Shown here: one piece after another, positions 61,557 to 64,000 of the stretch | How the letters are laid out: the number at the start of each line of letters is the position of its first letter | Position numbering within the stretch: the first letter of the stretch is position 1 | Source of the DNA: Nevskia sp. | Lineage (GTDB): Bacteria; Pseudomonadota; Gammaproteobacteria; Nevskiales; Nevskiaceae | NCBI GenBank assembly: GCA_030694365.1 | Contig: JAUXYM010000082.1 | Location: 62,001-126,000, forward strand | DNA length: 64,000 nt | Direction: 5' to 3' | Notes under the pieces: model-generated | Told to the model about the DNA's origin: nothing | Seen by the model: only the letters and a program-made list of their open reading frames with translations | Database searches by the model: none | Position numbers and translations under genes: made by a program

Positions 61557-63032
61557 ATGTTCAAGGATTACTCGGCGCATGACGCCACCGGCCTGGCCGA
61601 CCTGGTCGCCCGACGCGAAGTCAGCGCCAGCGAACTGCTCGACGCCGCACTCGCCCGGCTCGATGCCGTCAACCCGCAGATCAACGCTTTCTGCGCGCCG
61701 ATGATCGATGCCGCCCGGCAGCGCGCCAGCGGCCCGCTGAGCGGCCCGTTTGCCGGCGTGCCGTTCCTGATCAAGGACATCGCCCAGAACATCGCCGGCG
61801 TGCCGACCAGCGCCGGCAGCCGCGTGCTGAAGGACTGGCGTCCGGATGTCAGCTCCGAAATCGTGCTGCGTTTCGAGCGCGCCGGCCTGGTGACCTTCGG
61901 CAAGACCACCACGCCGGAGCTGGCGCTGAAGGGTTGCACCGAATCGCTACTGTTCGGTGCCACGCGCAATCCCTGGAATCTGTCGCGCACGCCGGGCGGT
62001 TCGTCCGGCGGCGCGGCGGCTGCCGTCGCGGCCGGCATCGTGCCGGCGGCGAGTGCTTCCGACGGAGGCGGTTCGATCCGCATCCCGGCTTCGTATTGCG
62101 GGTTGTTCGGCCTGCGTCCCGGTCGCGGCCGGGTGCCGCCTGGGCCGCGCCACGACGAGTTCTGGGAAGGCGCTTCCAGCGAGCATGTGCTGAGCCGCAC
62201 GGTGCGCGATTCGGCGGGTCTGCTCGACGCCATCCACGGTGCCGATGAGGGCAGCCCGTTCCGCATCGCCGCACCGGAGCGACCGTATGCCGATGAAGTC
62301 GGCCGCGATCCGGGTCGTCTGCGGATCGGTTTTTCGACCGCATCGCCGATCAATCAGCCGGTCGATCTCGACTGCGTCCGTGCCGTACACGAGACCGCCA
62401 AGCTGCTGGAAAGCCTGGGCCATCATGTCGAGGAAGCCGCGCCGGCGATCGACGGCGCGGCGCTCGCCCGTTGCTACTTGACCCTGTACTACGGCCAGAC
62501 CGCAGCAGCCGTCGACCACGCCTGCGAGCTGAGCGGTGCCAGCGACAGCGCCTTCGAGCTCGATACCCGCGCGCTGGCCGCGTTCGGTCGCAGCTTGACC
62601 GCCGGCGAATACGTGGCCAGCCGTCAGCGCTGGAATGATTTCCTGCGCGCGATGGGCCGCTTCCACAGCCGCTTCGATCTGTACCTGACGCCGACGGTGG
62701 CGCAGCCGGCTGCCGGTATCGGTGCGCAGGACACGCCGCTGGCGGAAAGAATCGGTTTGCGTGCGGTGCTCAAGCTCGGCCTCGGTCGCCGGCTGCTCGA
62801 TAGCGGGCTGGTCGACAGGATCGCCGCCAAGAGCCTCGGCCGCGTGCCGTTCACCCAGTTGTCGAACCTGACATTCACGCCGAGCATGTCGGTGCCGCTG
62901 GCCAGCTTTGCCGATGGCATGCCGCTGGGGCTGCAGTTCGTCGCCGCCACCGGCGGCGAAGGCCTGCTGATCAGGCTGGCGTCGCAACTGGAGCAGGCTC
63001 AGCCCTGGGCCGGCCGGCGAGCGCCGATTTAG
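61557..63032 (+). CDS. amidase signature family protein
   Basis: GVPFLIKDIAQNIAGVPTSAGS; NPWNLSRTPGGSSGGAAAAVAAGIVPAASASDGGGSIRIPAS. Confidence 0.95.
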   Translation: MFKDYSAHDATGLADLVARREVSASELLDAALARLDAVNPQINAFCAPMIDAARQRASGPLSGPFAGVPFLIKDIAQNIAGVPTSAGSRVLKDWRPDVSSEIVLRFERAGLVTFGKTTTPELALKGCTESLLFGATRNPWNLSRTPGGSSGGAAAAVAAGIVPAASASDGGGSIRIPASYCGLFGLRPGRGRVPPGPRHDEFWEGASSEHVLSRTVRDSAGLLDAIHGADEGSPFRIAAPERPYADEVGRDPGRLRIGFSTASPINQPVDLDCVRAVHETAKLLESLGHHVEEAAPAIDGAALARCYLTLYYGQTAAAVDHACELSGASDSAFELDTRALAAFGRSLTAGEYVASRQRWNDFLRAMGRFHSRFDLYLTPTVAQPAAGIGAQDTPLAERIGLRAVLKLGLGRRLLDSGLVDRIAAKSLGRVPFTQLSNLTFTPSMSVPLASFADGMPLGLQFVAATGGEGLLIRLASQLEQAQPWAGRRAPI

Positions 63033-63040
63033 GCCCAGTC

Positions 63041-63811
63041 CTAGGCGCTGCGGACTTTTTTCGGAGTCGTCGCCGGCTTCGGCTTGGCAGCAGTGACGGG
63101 ACGCGGCCGGCGTGCCGGCTTCCTCAGTGCATCGATGCGCAGCAGCAGGTTCGGGTCCGGGCAGCGAGCCAGCCAGGTGGCTTTTTCCGAGGCTCGGCAG
63201 ACGCCCGGATAGTCACCTTCGCGGCCATCCAGCTCGCGGATGATCTGGAAGTGCAGATGCGGTGCCCAGCCGACGTTCTCGTGCGGCTGGCCGAGCCAGC
63301 CCAGCGGTTCGCCGATGCCGACCTTGCGGCCCCTGGGCGACAACTGCAGCGACTGCCGCGACAGATGCCCGTACAGCGTGTGGAAGCGGATGCCCTGTAG
63401 CTCGTGTTCGAGGATCAGGGTCGGGCCGTAGTCGCCGAACTCCTTGTTGTCGCGCGTCGAATGGACGACACCCGGCAGCACCGCGTGAACCACGGTGCCA
63501 GCGGTCAGCCACAGATCAATGCCGAGATGCACGGTGCGCGGCTCCTCAGAACCGGTACCGTAGAGATCGCTCATCCGGTACAGCGCGCGATCCTCGCCGT
63601 AGCCGCCAGCGGCGAAATCGGCGTTGGCGGCGCGCAGCTTGCGCAGGATCCAGCGATGGAACGCGGCGGCGTCGGCCGGGTCGGTGCCTTCCAGGGCATC
63701 CGGGCTGGGGCCCAGGATCAGCGGCAGGCAGCGCTTCGTGTTCAGCGCGAACGAGAGCGGGCTCGCGGCCGGCGTCGTCGCCAGTAACTTGCTGAAGGTG
63801 TCGCGTGCCAT
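63041..63811 (-). CDS. M23 family metallopeptidase
   Basis: HLGIDLWLTAGTVVHAVLPGVVHS...HTLYGHLSR...APHLHFQII. Confidence 0.9.
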   Translation of the reverse strand: MARDTFSKLLATTPAASPLSFALNTKRCLPLILGPSPDALEGTDPADAAAFHRWILRKLRAANADFAAGGYGEDRALYRMSDLYGTGSEEPRTVHLGIDLWLTAGTVVHAVLPGVVHSTRDNKEFGDYGPTLILEHELQGIRFHTLYGHLSRQSLQLSPRGRKVGIGEPLGWLGQPHENVGWAPHLHFQIIRELDGREGDYPGVCRASEKATWLARCPDPNLLLRIDALRKPARRPRPVTAAKPKPATTPKKVRSA

Positions 63812-64000
63812 CGTGCTCAGGCCCTGTCCATAAACCCTGTCATTGCCGCGCGCTGCGCGGGTGAAACCCGGAGCTGGCAACGGCAAACCGTCATTGTGCC
63901 GCGTAGCGCGCCGCAAGTCGCCCCCGATTTTCACGATGTGCTCCGTGTGCGTGGGTCAAAGTTCGGGAATTGCGCCTGCATCTGCTCGTAAACCTGTCGC

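Overview
The window is 64 kb of high-GC bacterial chromosome, probably gammaproteobacterial and possibly Nevskiaceae/Solimonas-like (inference from gene content only). It is mostly housekeeping genes (mnmG, folE, prfC, mutM, mdh, corA, cobB-like sir2, parB) with several accessory patches. The most notable content is: (1) a sulfide/persulfide module at 51.1-59.2 kb, with yeeE, a bd-type oxidase, a FisR-like sigma-54 activator, persulfide dioxygenase, a DUF442-SQR fusion and TauE/SafE. In it, both the bd-oxidase operon and the pdo-sqr operon carry look-alike -24/-12 promoters and CTGCC-rich upstream arrays. (2) Two identical 105-bp MITE-like elements (21095-21199 and 46119-46223). One interrupts a PQQ-dehydrogenase/cytochrome gene, and removing the element plus one TA restores the reading frame. 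(3) Two REPIN-like inverted doublets of a GGGATAGC..GTATCCC hairpin, and a separate 284-bp TIR element. (4) An HvfABC metal-RiPP cluster in an apparent operon with a PNPOx-like protein and a DODA-type dioxygenase. (5) Five small frameshifts in otherwise intact genes, four of them within 41-50 kb. (6) A lone integrase beside tRNA-Ile2(CAU). (7) A Marinobacter-type two-domain fatty acyl-CoA reductase. No CRISPR array or rRNA was seen. All calls come from reading the sequence and translations; no database search was run.
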